The position numbers were made by a program, and so were the translations under genes. From Eubacteriaceae bacterium (GTDB lineage Bacteria; Bacillota; Clostridia; Lachnospirales; Lachnospiraceae): a stretch of DNA of 64,000 nt. Numbering within the stretch: the first letter of the stretch is position 1; each line of letters starts with the position of its first letter. The stretch lies in NCBI GenBank assembly GCA_902362875.1, contig CABIYF010000001.1, positions 75,910-139,909 on the forward strand, written 5' to 3'. A model generated the notes under the pieces. That model was given only the letters and a program-made list of their open reading frames with translations, was not told where the DNA came from and ran no database searches. Below, piece after piece: positions 22,900 to 33,441 of the stretch.

Positions 22900-25800
22900 T
22901 GGCAGAATCATATAGTGTTGAAGCGATATTAACTGCGAGAGATGCTGGATTCGAAGCAGGTATGAAAGCAGCTCAAAAATCCACACTATCTTTAGGAAAA
23001 GTTCTTAAAAGCGGAATCGGTTTTGGGGCAATGGTGGCAATAGGAAACAAAGCGGTGTCTGTAGTCACTTCTGGACTTTCAGAAATTGTAGGAGGATTAA
23101 ACGAATCAAGTGCTGCATGGAAAACTTTCGAAGGTAACATGAGCATGAATGATCATTCAAAAAAAGAAATAGCAAGCACTAGAAAAGAACTACAAAAATT
23201 TGCAGAACAGACAATTTATAGTTCTTCAGATATGGCTTCTACATATGCTCAATTAGATGCAGTTGGTACAAAAAGTACAACGAAACTTGTAAAAGGATTT
23301 GGAGGTTTAGCTGCAGCAGCAGAAAATCCACAGCAAGCAATGAAAACTTTGTCACAGCAGGCTACACAGATGGCAGCAAAACCTAAAATACAGTGGGAAG
23401 ACTTCAAATTAATGGTTGAACAGACACCTGCGGGTATTGCAGCTGTTGCAAAAACAATGGGAAGATCTACACAGCAGTTAATTAAGGATGTTCAGGATGG
23501 TAAAGTAAAAACCGAAGACTTTTTTGCGGCAATTGCTAAGACAGGAACGAATAAACAGTTCACAAAGCTTGCAACAGAATATAAAACTGTTGGACAAGCA
23601 ATGGATGGTTTAACAGAGACGGCAGCAAATAAATTGCAGCCAGCGTTTGATAAAGTATCTAGCATTGCAATTAAGGGAGTAAGTGATGTAACGAATCTTT
23701 TAGATAATGTCGATGGTAATAAAATAGCGAGCAAGATTGGTGGCTTTGCAACAAAGGCTGGGAAATACTGGTCTGTTTTTAAGACAGATGCGAAAGAAGT
23801 AGGACAAGCGTTCGGATCAGCAGTAAGTGCTATCGGGAAAAGTATGGGAGAATTGAATGGTTCTTTCGGGTCTGATAAATCTGTATCTAGTTTTAAAAGT
23901 GTTGTTGATAGTATTTCTGGTGGGTTAAAAGCATTAGCTGGTTTTGCTGAAAAGCATTCTGGAGCAATTGCAAGTCTTATAACAACGTTACCGAAGATAT
24001 TAATTGGGTTTAAAGCATTTAAGATAGTAAAAGCACTTGCCCCTGGAATTGGTAGTTTCACAAAATCAATTCTGGCGTTAGCAGGAAAAGGAATAGCAGG
24101 ACTTGCAGCAAAATTATTTGGAGTTGCAGCAGGAGAAACAGCAACAGGAAAATCTGCAAAAGTAAGCAATAAATCAGTCCTAACAATGGCAAAAAGTACA
24201 ATGATGCTCGGAATAGGAGTATTAATGGTTGCAACAGGTTTTGGAATTATGGCGCAAGCAAGTATTGCGTTGGCAAATTCAGGAGGATTAGCAATAGGCG
24301 TGATGATCGGCATGACAGGAGCATTAGCGGCATTAGTCATTGGTGGAATGGCGGCTATGAAAATATTTTCTCAAACTCCAGCAAGAGCACAAGCAAGTGC
24401 AGCGGCATTACTTGCTCTAGGAGCCGGTGTTTTGATGGTTGCAGCCGGACTAGCGATCATGGCGGCGGCAAGTATTGCACTTGCAAATGCAGGTACACCA
24501 GCGATCGCCTGTATGGCAGGAATGGTTGTAGCTGTTGGAGCGTTAATGGCGATTGCAGGAGCCGTTGGACCAGCAATGACAGCGGGAGCCGTTGGGTTTA
24601 TTGCATTTGGTGCAGCAATTGTACTTGTTAGTGCGGGGGCATTATTAGCTGCAGCGTCATTAGCGGTTGTTGCAGGAGTTCTTCCAACAGTGGTGCAATA
24701 TGGAACTGCAGGAGCCGTGGCTATAGCATCACTTGGAGCAAGTATGATAGTATTCGGAGCAGGATCGGCAGTCGCGGGAGCTGGCTGTATTGTACTTGGA
24801 GCTGGATTACTAGCAGTTGGAGTTGGTGCAACAGCTGCAGGAGGCGGACTTTTAATACTTGGAACCGTATTGCTTGTAACAAGTAAAGGATTCACAACAT
24901 TTGCACAAGTGATCAAAACAGTTGTAGATGCAATCAGTGGTGGTCTAAGGACAGTATTAGACGGAATTGCAAATGTGATCAAGTCTGTTGGAGAATCTGC
25001 GAAGAATGCAGGAACTGGATTTAAGAGTGTAGCCGAAGGAATCAAGATGATTTCCGGATTATCGATAGGATCTATTGCAAAAAGCCTTGGGGCAGTAGCA
25101 ATCGGGATTGGAAAAATCTCTCGTAAAGGCTCTGACATACAACAGACTGCAAACGGTATGAAGACCCTATCAGCAGCATCAACATCTGTAAATTCAAGCT
25201 TTGGATCCATGGGAGCGAAAGCAACATCGGCTCTATCTGGAATTAAAAAATCAATGTCCAGTACGGCCAACGCTGCAAAATCATCTGGAAAGAAGATGGG
25301 AAGCGGATTTACCTCTTCTATGCAAAGCGGATTAAGAAAAGGACCAGGTATTGCCTCAAAAGCTGTATCTAGCACAAATTCAAGATTACGTTCAGGACGA
25401 TCTGGAGCATACAGTGCAGGTGCTTATATCAGTCAAGGGTTTGCACAAGGAATTAGTTCATGTCTGGGACAGATCGAAGCCGCAGCATCCAGAATGGTAT
25501 CTGCAGCAGAAAAAGCGATCAGGGCAAAAGCACAGATTCATTCTCCATCTAGAATGACAAAAAAAGATGGTCGCTATATAGCTGCTGGTCTTGCAATTGG
25601 TATTAAAAATGGTATCAGTAATGTAAAATCTGCAAGTAAAGCATTGGCGAAAACAGCAATCGACACGATGAAGAAAGCTACAAAATCACGTAAATACGAA
25701 GATGCGGCAAGTAATGCTGTAAGTAAATACAAAGATTCTATGAATAGTAAAGTATCTTCAATTACTAAGTCTTTGAATAAGAAGATTAATGCTGGTGTAA

Positions 25801-26822
25801 AAAAACTGCAAAAGAAAAATCCAAAATTAAAAAAAGCGTATACACAAGTTGGAAAAATTCTAAAATCAGACATGAGCAAAACGATAAAGTCACAAGGAAA
25901 GAAAGCTATTAACGCAGCAGACAAGGCGTTAACAGCTCTTGGAAAGAAGTATCAAGAGAAACACGATGCGATCATTTCAGACAGGGATAATTATAAGAGC
26001 AAATTAGCAGATTATGGAGATTTGTTTAGTTCTGATAATTACGGATATATTTCGTTAGTAAACTTTAAAGCTCAAAAAAATCAAGTAGAACAACTTGCGA
26101 AGAATATGGAAAAACTAAAAAAAGTTCTTCCATATGATCTTATGCGTGATATTCAGAATTTGGATACAGCACAAGGATTAAAGTATACGACGGAATTATT
26201 AAAAAAGAGTGATTCCTGGTTAAAACAGTATGGAAAAGACTATTCAGAATTTATGACCAGTGCGGACAAAAATGCAAAATCATATTATCGACCGTATATT
26301 AAGCAGCTTGACAAGGATTATAACAGTGCGGTTACAGCAGAGCTAAGCAAATTGAAAAAACAGATGAATACGATTGCACAGGATGCAACAAAGGGATTTG
26401 TTAAAGGACTGACATCTAAATCAAACAAAAAAGCCTTAAATAAGGCAGCAAAAGATTTGGCAAACATCCTTACCAAAGCCGTAAAAGGGAAATTAAAAAT
26501 CCATTCGCCATCCCGTGTTATGAAAGCCTTAGGAATATTCGTTGTAAAGGGATTTGTCAATGGAATCTCTTCTATGGCAAATACATTAGATAAAATGATG
26601 GATAGCATAATTACAGTTCCAAACTTTAACAACCTTGCGATCGCAGGAGATGTTGGAGGAAGTCTTAACAGTGATTATGACTATTACACACAGGCAGAAT
26701 ACACGATTATTGTCCCAGTTGATCTTGATGGGAAAGAGTTTGCAAGAGTAACAGCACAATACACAGAAGCAGAGCTAAACAAACGACAGACAAGGCAGAA
26801 CAGAAAACTTGGAAGAAAGTAA
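22899..26822 (+). CDS. tape measure protein
   Basis: 1307 residues, implying a tail of about 190-200 nm by the usual 0.15 nm per residue rule (inference). The N-terminal part has the TP901 tape-measure pattern (SAAWKTFEGNMSMNDHSK, then QTIYSSSDMASTYAQLDAVG, about 70-130). Residues about 370-680 are a long Ala/Gly/Val-rich region with several membrane-like helices that may enter the host membrane. The C-terminal third has two copies of an IHSPSR motif (near residues 880 and 1202) separated by a Lys-rich coiled coil. Starts one base before the chaperone stop ends. Confidence 0.95.
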   Translation: MAESYSVEAILTARDAGFEAGMKAAQKSTLSLGKVLKSGIGFGAMVAIGNKAVSVVTSGLSEIVGGLNESSAAWKTFEGNMSMNDHSKKEIASTRKELQKFAEQTIYSSSDMASTYAQLDAVGTKSTTKLVKGFGGLAAAAENPQQAMKTLSQQATQMAAKPKIQWEDFKLMVEQTPAGIAAVAKTMGRSTQQLIKDVQDGKVKTEDFFAAIAKTGTNKQFTKLATEYKTVGQAMDGLTETAANKLQPAFDKVSSIAIKGVSDVTNLLDNVDGNKIASKIGGFATKAGKYWSVFKTDAKEVGQAFGSAVSAIGKSMGELNGSFGSDKSVSSFKSVVDSISGGLKALAGFAEKHSGAIASLITTLPKILIGFKAFKIVKALAPGIGSFTKSILALAGKGIAGLAAKLFGVAAGETATGKSAKVSNKSVLTMAKSTMMLGIGVLMVATGFGIMAQASIALANSGGLAIGVMIGMTGALAALVIGGMAAMKIFSQTPARAQASAAALLALGAGVLMVAAGLAIMAAASIALANAGTPAIACMAGMVVAVGALMAIAGAVGPAMTAGAVGFIAFGAAIVLVSAGALLAAASLAVVAGVLPTVVQYGTAGAVAIASLGASMIVFGAGSAVAGAGCIVLGAGLLAVGVGATAAGGGLLILGTVLLVTSKGFTTFAQVIKTVVDAISGGLRTVLDGIANVIKSVGESAKNAGTGFKSVAEGIKMISGLSIGSIAKSLGAVAIGIGKISRKGSDIQQTANGMKTLSAASTSVNSSFGSMGAKATSALSGIKKSMSSTANAAKSSGKKMGSGFTSSMQSGLRKGPGIASKAVSSTNSRLRSGRSGAYSAGAYISQGFAQGISSCLGQIEAAASRMVSAAEKAIRAKAQIHSPSRMTKKDGRYIAAGLAIGIKNGISNVKSASKALAKTAIDTMKKATKSRKYEDAASNAVSKYKDSMNSKVSSITKSLNKKINAGVKKLQKKNPKLKKAYTQVGKILKSDMSKTIKSQGKKAINAADKALTALGKKYQEKHDAIISDRDNYKSKLADYGDLFSSDNYGYISLVNFKAQKNQVEQLAKNMEKLKKVLPYDLMRDIQNLDTAQGLKYTTELLKKSDSWLKQYGKDYSEFMTSADKNAKSYYRPYIKQLDKDYNSAVTAELSKLKKQMNTIAQDATKGFVKGLTSKSNKKALNKAAKDLANILTKAVKGKLKIHSPSRVMKALGIFVVKGFVNGISSMANTLDKMMDSIITVPNFNNLAIAGDVGGSLNSDYDYYTQAEYTIIVPVDLDGKEFARVTAQYTEAELNKRQTRQNRKLGRK

Positions 26823-26834
26823 GAAGGGAGAAAG

Positions 26835-28523
26835 ATGTATAGTTTTACCGATACAATAGAAGCTTCACAGGGAGCAACTCTCCCTTCAGAGGCTCTGAAA
26901 ATTAATGGAGAGTATATAGAAAATCAGATTACTGGCTACAGAACGCTTTATGTGTCTGGGAGAGAATCACTTGCACCAGAGTTGACGATGATTGAATCTG
27001 GAAGTAGAGATGGATCGGTGCTAAATTATAAAAGATATCCAGTAAGAACAATCACAGTAGGGTATCAACTACTGACAGCAAGTGCCGAAAATTTTAGGAA
27101 AGCGTATAATGTGCTGATGGATATTTTGAGTGTGGAAGATTCGGAACTTATTTTTGCTGATGAACCTGATAAGTATTTTACCGGAACATTCACATCGATG
27201 AGTGATATAGATCCAGGGCGAAACTGCGTTACTGGCGAAATTGAGTTTACTTGTCTTGATCCATTTAAGTATTCGGTAGATGAATATGAAATTGAGCCAG
27301 AAAGCGACGGAAACTACTTTGCAGTGCAATACAATGGAAATTATAAAAGTTATCCAACATTTGAGGTGGATTTTTATAACGACGAAAGTGGAGAAGAAAA
27401 TAATAACGGAAGATGTGGATACGTTGCTTTTTTTGATGATGAGGAACACGTTTTACAATTTGGTAATCCAGATGAATTATCAGAAGAACAGGTGGAAATT
27501 GTAGAATCTGAAACAAATACATATTCTGTGCCAACAACAAAAGTGCTACTAAATCATTCATTCAAAAAATCTAATTCCTGGAATGGAGTGAAATCTAAAT
27601 ATATAGTAAACAAAGGTATTATTTATAAATCTTCAGTTCAAACAGGAACAATTGGAGCTGTGCATTCTTATAACACAACAGCGGAAGACACTTATTATCT
27701 TGCAGCAACTGGATTCGGAACAGGCAATAGGTTTCATGGTCCTACTGTTACATACACTCTGTCAGAAGCAGCAACAGATTTTGAACTTAGTTACGCACAG
27801 AAGATGTGCATTGATAGTTCGAAGGATGGGAAAAAGCAATGTGGAGCATTTCAAATGATTTTATCAGATGCTTCTGGAAATATCATTGCAGGTGTAGACA
27901 TTTACAAGGCATCAGATGGTACAAAAGGAAGGTATCGAATGATTGTTGATGGAAAAGTACAAAAAGAAGCCGAGATTGATTTGTCATTAAATAATAAGTT
28001 CTTCGGACAAAACAGAGTGGCAGATAAAAAGAAGAAAATTACAGAAATCAAAACAGTTAAATCATCTAGCATTACAAAAAATGGAGCTGTAATGAGCTTT
28101 AATTTAGGAGGGATCAAGCAGAGTTTTACATTCAATTCAATCAAAACAAAGGCAGTTAAAAAAATTACAATTATGGTTTCAAAAAAAGCCAACAAACCAG
28201 CACTAAAATATAATGGATTATATTATGCGAAAATAGTGAAAAACTATTCTAAGCAAGTAACAGAAACAATAGATAAAATCGTAACAGAATATCATGATGT
28301 ACAAAATAAATTCAATGCAAACGATGTATTTGTGGTTGATTCGTCCGCAGCAAGCGCCAAATTAAACGAACTAGATCGATCAGATTTAGGTGCGTTAGGA
28401 AACGACTGGGAAGATCTATATTTGCAAAAAGGTATGAATCAGATTGGATTCAGTTATTCTGATTGGGTAGAAAGCGATTATGCCCCTAAATTTAAGTTAC
28501 GATATCGAGAGGTGTTCTTATGA
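26835..28523 (+). CDS. distal tail protein (Dit)
   Basis: 562 residues, longer than the minimal Dit of about 250. The N-terminal 150 residues (ITGYRTLYVSGRESLAPELT, YKRYPVRTITVGYQLLTAS, AFKYSVDE-like part CLDPFKYSVDEYEI) match the siphovirus Dit/tail-component family that forms the hub ring at the tail tip. The middle (about 230-400) is probably an inserted carbohydrate-binding-like beta domain, and the end returns to the Dit core (WEDLYLQKGMNQIGFSY). An evolved Dit of this kind could add saccharide binding. Confidence 0.85.
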   Translation: MYSFTDTIEASQGATLPSEALKINGEYIENQITGYRTLYVSGRESLAPELTMIESGSRDGSVLNYKRYPVRTITVGYQLLTASAENFRKAYNVLMDILSVEDSELIFADEPDKYFTGTFTSMSDIDPGRNCVTGEIEFTCLDPFKYSVDEYEIEPESDGNYFAVQYNGNYKSYPTFEVDFYNDESGEENNNGRCGYVAFFDDEEHVLQFGNPDELSEEQVEIVESETNTYSVPTTKVLLNHSFKKSNSWNGVKSKYIVNKGIIYKSSVQTGTIGAVHSYNTTAEDTYYLAATGFGTGNRFHGPTVTYTLSEAATDFELSYAQKMCIDSSKDGKKQCGAFQMILSDASGNIIAGVDIYKASDGTKGRYRMIVDGKVQKEAEIDLSLNNKFFGQNRVADKKKKITEIKTVKSSSITKNGAVMSFNLGGIKQSFTFNSIKTKAVKKITIMVSKKANKPALKYNGLYYAKIVKNYSKQVTETIDKIVTEYHDVQNKFNANDVFVVDSSAASAKLNELDRSDLGALGNDWEDLYLQKGMNQIGFSYSDWVESDYAPKFKLRYREVFL

Positions 28524-30145
28524 TTATATATTTTGCTGACCGCAAAATGGATATTTTAGGACAAGCATCTACAAATCTTTTAAATGGAATTACCATTAAA
28601 GAGGATAAGAAAACAGAGGAAATTGATGTAGGAGTTGCTACATTTGAATGTAGGATAACGTATTCTAAAAAAACAAGAGAGATTGCGGAACAGTTAACAG
28701 AAGCTGGAAACTATATTTTAAGAAGTAACAAGGATGAAAAAGAATTTTATACGATCATAAATACAGAAATTGATACTAAGGAACGAGACATCTATATTTA
28801 TGCTGAAGATGCAGGAATGGACTTGTTAAATGAAATATTAAAAAGTTCAGACGGAGATGGAGTTCAGCGAACTTGTACGGAACATGTTGAATCAGCAATT
28901 TATGATAGTGGATTTGAAATTGGTATTAATGAATCGGATGATTCAGTGAAGAAGTTTTTAGAGTTTGATGAGCAAACGGCATCAGAAAGAATCCTTGATA
29001 TTATGAAGAATTTTGAGTGTGAGGTGTCATATAGTTTCGATATTGATCGTCTGGCAGTAACGAATAAATACATCAATATTTATAAAAAAAGAGGAAAAGA
29101 TACAGGGATTCAATTGAGAGAAGGGAGAGAAATCGATGGAATTAGCATAAAAAAATCTGTAGAAAATTTGGCAACTGCATTATTATGCACTGGTTCTGAA
29201 GATGCTTCTGGAGTGAAAATTTCTTTGCAAGACTACAAATATGATGATGGAGATTTTTATGTTGAAGGGCATTATTTAAAAAGCAGAAAGGCATTAGCTA
29301 GATGGAGTAGGTATGTAAATCCTGATGAGCCAAACAAAATAGACAATGCTGGACACATTGTTCAAACATTTACTTATGATACGGTTGATCAAAAAGAACT
29401 TTGTGAACAGGCAATCAAAGAACTGAAAAAGAAATGTGATATTGAAAGAAATTATGAAATTGAAATCACGCATCTTCCAGAAGATATTAAAATCGGTGAC
29501 ATTGTAAATGTTGTGGATGAAGCTGGAGGACTTTATTTACAGTCTAGATTATTAAAACTTGAAATATCAATTGTTGATGGAACACAGACGGCAACACTTG
29601 GAGACTATTTAATCAGAGAAAGTGGTATTTCAGAAAAAGTTGAGCAATTAACAAATCAATTTAAGAATCTATCAGAAAATCAGACGTTATATACCTGGTT
29701 TGCGTATGCAGATGATTCTTTTGGCAATGGAATATCATTGGAACCAGAAGGGAAAGAGTATTTAGGGACATGTGTGAATCAAAGTGTCAAAACACCAGAT
29801 ATCACAAAACCTGAAATATATAAATGGACAAAGATAAAAGGAGAATCGGCAACACTTTTAATGATTGATTCGTCACAGGGATTAGCTTTTAAAAACAATG
29901 CTGTTTCGACTATATTATCAGTAATTATATATCACGGAAGTATACAGATTACAAACATCAGTAAACTAAAAGAAGTATTTGGCAACAATGCTTATATACA
30001 GTGGAAATGGAAAAGAACTAATGAAGAATCATATGGTATTATATCATCCAACGATTCAAGGCTTATAAACGATGGTTTTTCGTTTAAAGTCAGTCCAGAC
30101 GATGTAGATGTAAATGTAACATTCACGTGTGAGTTAATAGTTTAA
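28520..30145 (+). CDS. tail-associated protein (Tal / endopeptidase tail family) with Ig-like end
   Basis: 541 residues, overlapping Dit by 4 bases. The first 380 residues follow the prophage endopeptidase-tail (gp18/ORF-Tal) hub pattern: MIIYFADRKMDILGQASTNL, GVATFECRITYSKKTRE, ERNYEIEITHLPEDIKIGDI. Residues about 450-541 form an Ig-like domain (GLAFKNNAVSTILSVIIYHG, ending VTFTCELIV) that is clearly related to the last domain of the next protein. It forms the baseplate hub. No catalytic motif of a peptidoglycan hydrolase is visible. Confidence 0.83.
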   Translation: MIIYFADRKMDILGQASTNLLNGITIKEDKKTEEIDVGVATFECRITYSKKTREIAEQLTEAGNYILRSNKDEKEFYTIINTEIDTKERDIYIYAEDAGMDLLNEILKSSDGDGVQRTCTEHVESAIYDSGFEIGINESDDSVKKFLEFDEQTASERILDIMKNFECEVSYSFDIDRLAVTNKYINIYKKRGKDTGIQLREGREIDGISIKKSVENLATALLCTGSEDASGVKISLQDYKYDDGDFYVEGHYLKSRKALARWSRYVNPDEPNKIDNAGHIVQTFTYDTVDQKELCEQAIKELKKKCDIERNYEIEITHLPEDIKIGDIVNVVDEAGGLYLQSRLLKLEISIVDGTQTATLGDYLIRESGISEKVEQLTNQFKNLSENQTLYTWFAYADDSFGNGISLEPEGKEYLGTCVNQSVKTPDITKPEIYKWTKIKGESATLLMIDSSQGLAFKNNAVSTILSVIIYHGSIQITNISKLKEVFGNNAYIQWKWKRTNEESYGIISSNDSRLINDGFSFKVSPDDVDVNVTFTCELIV

Positions 30146-30159
30146 GGAGGAAAAATTAA

Positions 30160-31437
30160 ATGGCAGTTAAAGCATCAAATCAAGCAACTCTTATCGACGT
30201 AACGGATGGATATTCAGTCACACTTACAAGTGATTCATATACATTTGTCGGAGGAACAGGCGGCGTTGGATCAGGACAGACATGTACAACAGAAGCAGTA
30301 GCATTCTGCGGATCAAATCAATGTACTTCGGTAGCAGTAACAGCAGCAGACATCGTATGCCCTACTGGTATCAGTGCTACAGTAGAAAACAGTGGGACTT
30401 CAAAGGTTAAGGTCACATTTAAAACAACAGCTACGATCAGCGCAGCGTGCGAAGCGACAATCCCAGTCGTTGTAGATGGAATCACAATGAATAAGAAATT
30501 CTCATTTGCGGTAGCTAAAACAGGTGCCACAGGTGCGACAGGAAAAGGTATCAAAGGAACACCAGTGGCAGAGTATGTCGGTTCCAGTTCTAACACAACA
30601 GTACCCACAAGTGGATGGTCCACAACGATTCCATCTGTATCAGCAGGTCAGTATTTATGGACAAGGGTTACAACAACCTATACAGATAATACAACATCTG
30701 TAAGTTATAGTGTGGCAAAACAGGGTGCAACTGGCGCGACTGGAACAACAGGATCACAGTGGTATTCAGGTACAGGAATTACAGGTACATCTACGACAGC
30801 CACAGCATTTACTGGGTCAGGAGTAGCAAATGCACGTGTAAATGATATGTATCTTAATACATCCACAGGCAATACATACAAATGTACTGTTGCAGGTAAT
30901 GCACAGAATGCTAAATGGGTATATGACGGAAACATCAAAGGTGTTCAGGGAGACAAAGGAAACACCGGTGCAACAGGTAATGGTATTTCTAAAGCAGATA
31001 TTACCTATGCTGCATCATCTTCTAATACATCTGCACCATCGAGCGGATGGCAGTCTACACCACCAAACGTATCTGCGGGGCAGTATTTATGGACAAAAAC
31101 AGTATTTACATACACGAATGGTGGAACGGCAACACAGTACAGTGTAGCAAAGCAGGGAGCAACAGGTGCAGCCGGAGCAGATGCGATCACATTAACAATT
31201 ACATCATCAAATGGAATAATCTTCAAGAATAATGCTGGATCAACAGTGCTTACAGCCCATGTCTGGAAAGGATCAGTAGAACAGAGCATTACCGATGCAG
31301 GAGTATGCGGATCACTCGGTTCCATCAAATGGTATAAAGCTGGAAGCGATACAGCAATTGCAACAGCGAAATCTTTGACTGTTACAGCAGATGATGTAAC
31401 CAATTCACAGGCATATACATGCCAGCTCGAAGGATAA
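30160..31437 (+). CDS. collagen-like/Ig-like tail fibre or tip protein with repeats
   Basis: 425 residues with AGGAGG upstream. An N-terminal beta domain (1-120) is followed by two copies of a module of about 66 residues separated by Gly-x-y collagen-like linkers (GATGATG, GDKGNTGATG). Each module contains a SSSNT..P(T/S)SGW motif, then SAGQYLWT, then YSVAKQGATGA. A C-terminal Ig-like domain (about 345-425, GIIFKNNAGSTVLTAHVWKG to AYTCQLEG) is a paralogue of the end of the Tal protein. Codon use differs somewhat from neighbours (more GC). It probably protrudes from the tail tip and binds the cell surface. Confidence 0.75.
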   Translation: MAVKASNQATLIDVTDGYSVTLTSDSYTFVGGTGGVGSGQTCTTEAVAFCGSNQCTSVAVTAADIVCPTGISATVENSGTSKVKVTFKTTATISAACEATIPVVVDGITMNKKFSFAVAKTGATGATGKGIKGTPVAEYVGSSSNTTVPTSGWSTTIPSVSAGQYLWTRVTTTYTDNTTSVSYSVAKQGATGATGTTGSQWYSGTGITGTSTTATAFTGSGVANARVNDMYLNTSTGNTYKCTVAGNAQNAKWVYDGNIKGVQGDKGNTGATGNGISKADITYAASSSNTSAPSSGWQSTPPNVSAGQYLWTKTVFTYTNGGTATQYSVAKQGATGAAGADAITLTITSSNGIIFKNNAGSTVLTAHVWKGSVEQSITDAGVCGSLGSIKWYKAGSDTAIATAKSLTVTADDVTNSQAYTCQLEG

Positions 31438-31455
31438 TAAGGGAGGTGTTTGGTG

Positions 31456-32886
31456 ATGGTAAAAGCTAAAGCTGAAATAACAATTTCCAGAATTATAGAC
31501 ATTGACAAAGTAACAAGATATTACTTACTACAGTCTTCCACAGCCACAGCACCATCAAAACCGACATCAAATCCTCCGGATGGAAACTGGAAAACAACAG
31601 AGCCGTCGTATACATCAGGTTCTACGAATACATTGTATTTTGTGGATTTAACAGTGATGACGAACGGCTCTTTTAGTTATTCCGCAGTAAGTAAATCTAG
31701 CAGTTATGAAGCGGCTAAGGAAGCATGGAATAAAGCTAATAATGCACAGAATACTGCCAATAATGCAGCCAAAACAGCAACGAACTATCTTAAAGGTTCA
31801 GAGGATGGTCTGGTTATTGGAAATATGACTGACGAAATCTTAGGATCAAATGTGTTAATAGATCCAGATTCGGTTAACATCCGAGATGGAGACACTATTT
31901 TAGCAAAATATTCGGAAAAGAAAATAGAGCTTGGATTAAATTCAGAAGATGCAGTTATTGAATTGTGTGGCGGAGTTGGTCTTATAACATCTCAAGTGGT
32001 AGAAGAATCGGAATTTTCAACTGGTATCACAAGGGCGTTATCTATTGAATCTGATTATATTCAGATGAATAAGGCCAGAATCATTGAGTTAGATACAAAT
32101 ACGCTATACGGAACGAACGCTGACGGTGAAGGACAACAGGCTAGTTCGTATATTACTCTTAATTCTGGAAAATCATCTAATGGTTTGCATAATTCTACTT
32201 TTATAATTGGCGGTTTAGTATATGAGGATAATCTGGATGCATTTATTTCTGGGGATATTAGCAAATTAGATGGAGTATTATTAACAACTAGAGTAACAGG
32301 AGCTGACAAGAGTACAGATATTACTATAAGCCATTCATCCACTGATGCAAGTGTTGATTATGAGGGAATGACAATAGAGAGTTGTGACGTTGTTAGATTT
32401 CAAAGTAACATAAACATGGAATATTGTATCGGGGTAGGTGTTGGTGGTGGAGGTGTTAACCGCGGCATTCATGATACTTGGGAAGATCACTGGATGTTAT
32501 ATTGTGATCAAAATGATATGTATTTCCAAGCACCAAAAACATCAAAAATCAAACCATATTATCGAGCAGGCGATTCTATACAGTTGTACTATCAAGGTGC
32601 AGGATTTGCTACAAGTGATGGTAAACATGTAGTATTTACACTACCAATTAATAAACCAATAGATGCAAGCAATGTAGTTGCATCATCTGTAAGTGGATTT
32701 ATTGGTAGATCTAATGGTAAATATACACATGGTTCTACTTCATCAACCTATGTTAAACCAGCATCATACGAGGCGGTAATTAATGGTAATGCAGTTAGAG
32801 TTTCAATGAATTTTAATAATAATACAAATGTAACTAATAACGCTGCGATCGGTGTAACATGGTCCGGTAAAATAACGTTTAGTTAG
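31456..32886 (+). CDS. baseplate/tail fibre protein
   Basis: The GGGAGG at 31441-31446 supports the ATG at 31456 or the GTG 3 bases earlier. About 476 residues: an N-terminal beta part (about 1-75), a short coiled coil rich in Asn and Ala (AKEAWNKANNAQNTANNAAK near 90-115), then a long beta-rich shaft and a receptor-like end with Gly-rich loops (GVGVGGGGVNRG near 330). This is the layout of phage baseplate or side-fibre proteins that recognise host saccharides. No enzymatic motif seen. Confidence 0.7.
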   Translation: MVKAKAEITISRIIDIDKVTRYYLLQSSTATAPSKPTSNPPDGNWKTTEPSYTSGSTNTLYFVDLTVMTNGSFSYSAVSKSSSYEAAKEAWNKANNAQNTANNAAKTATNYLKGSEDGLVIGNMTDEILGSNVLIDPDSVNIRDGDTILAKYSEKKIELGLNSEDAVIELCGGVGLITSQVVEESEFSTGITRALSIESDYIQMNKARIIELDTNTLYGTNADGEGQQASSYITLNSGKSSNGLHNSTFIIGGLVYEDNLDAFISGDISKLDGVLLTTRVTGADKSTDITISHSSTDASVDYEGMTIESCDVVRFQSNINMEYCIGVGVGGGGVNRGIHDTWEDHWMLYCDQNDMYFQAPKTSKIKPYYRAGDSIQLYYQGAGFATSDGKHVVFTLPINKPIDASNVVASSVSGFIGRSNGKYTHGSTSSTYVKPASYEAVINGNAVRVSMNFNNNTNVTNNAAIGVTWSGKITFS

Positions 32887-32898
32887 GAGAAAAATAAA

Positions 32899-33174
32899 AT
32901 GGCATTATTTAAGAAAATAGAACAATCCGATGGAGTTGTGACAGATTACCATCGGATTTTGTTTTTACAGACAACAGTAAACCAGCAAAATTCAATTGTA
33001 GTTGTGTCATATGTAAGTTCTGATATTCGCGAGGATGAAAAGAGAAACAGTTTAAACCGTCCATATATGCGGAGTAAGACTTATGAAACTGACTATGATC
33101 CAGATATGACAATAGAAGAAGCGTACGAATTTTTAAAAACACTTCCAGATTTTAAAGATGCAGAAGATGTATAA
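32899..33174 (+). CDS. hypothetical phage protein after the fibre gene (91 aa)
   Basis: Mostly beta, with the core DGVVTDYHRILFLQTTVNQQ, NSIVVVSYVSSDIREDE and a C-terminal TIEEAYEFLKTLPDF. AGGAGA lies before the start. The position between fibre and lysis genes suggests a small tail accessory protein or fibre chaperone. No domain identified. Confidence 0.6.
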   Translation: MALFKKIEQSDGVVTDYHRILFLQTTVNQQNSIVVVSYVSSDIREDEKRNSLNRPYMRSKTYETDYDPDMTIEEAYEFLKTLPDFKDAEDV

Positions 33175-33185
33175 GGAGGCTGACA

Positions 33186-33353
33186 ATGAAAGAAAAACTT
33201 GTGAAATTATATAACACAATGAACATGATCGAGACAAAAGGCAGAAATACGAAAATCATGGCTGAATGTCTTGAATATCTGGAAAGACTTATTAAAGATG
33301 AGCAGAAAAAGGAAGAACAGCAAAAAGAGACAAAGGAAATTACAGAAGAATGA
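33186..33353 (+). CDS. hypothetical small helical phage protein (55 aa)
   Basis: The ATG at 33186 follows AAGGAGG (33173-33179). It begins MKEKLVKLYNTMNMIETKGR and continues as one long charged helix (YLERLIKDEQKKEEQQKE). Firmicute phages often have such a short protein here, before XhlA. Coiled-coil interaction is likely. Function unknown. Confidence 0.55.
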   Translation: MKEKLVKLYNTMNMIETKGRNTKIMAECLEYLERLIKDEQKKEEQQKETKEITEE

Positions 33354-33441
33354 AATACAATTTAGAGATTAGAGCAGGACCCACAGAGGTCTTATTTTTA
33401 TGTAACAATTTAATGCAGCAATGATATTAGAAAGGAAGAAT

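Noticed and set aside
23492..25375. Leftward frames of 282 and 334 residues
   Set aside because: They are antisense to the Ala/Gly-rich part of the tape measure gene; repetitive codons there leave the opposite strand open by chance.
30318..31508. Several leftward frames over the fibre gene
   Set aside because: They mirror the repeated collagen-like and SAGQYLWT modules and have no start signals.
33350..33424. 24-codon frame between the 55-residue gene and XhlA
   Set aside because: It overlaps the upstream stop as ATGA but has no supporting pattern, and part of it forms a GGACC/GGTCT hairpin; too little evidence for a gene.
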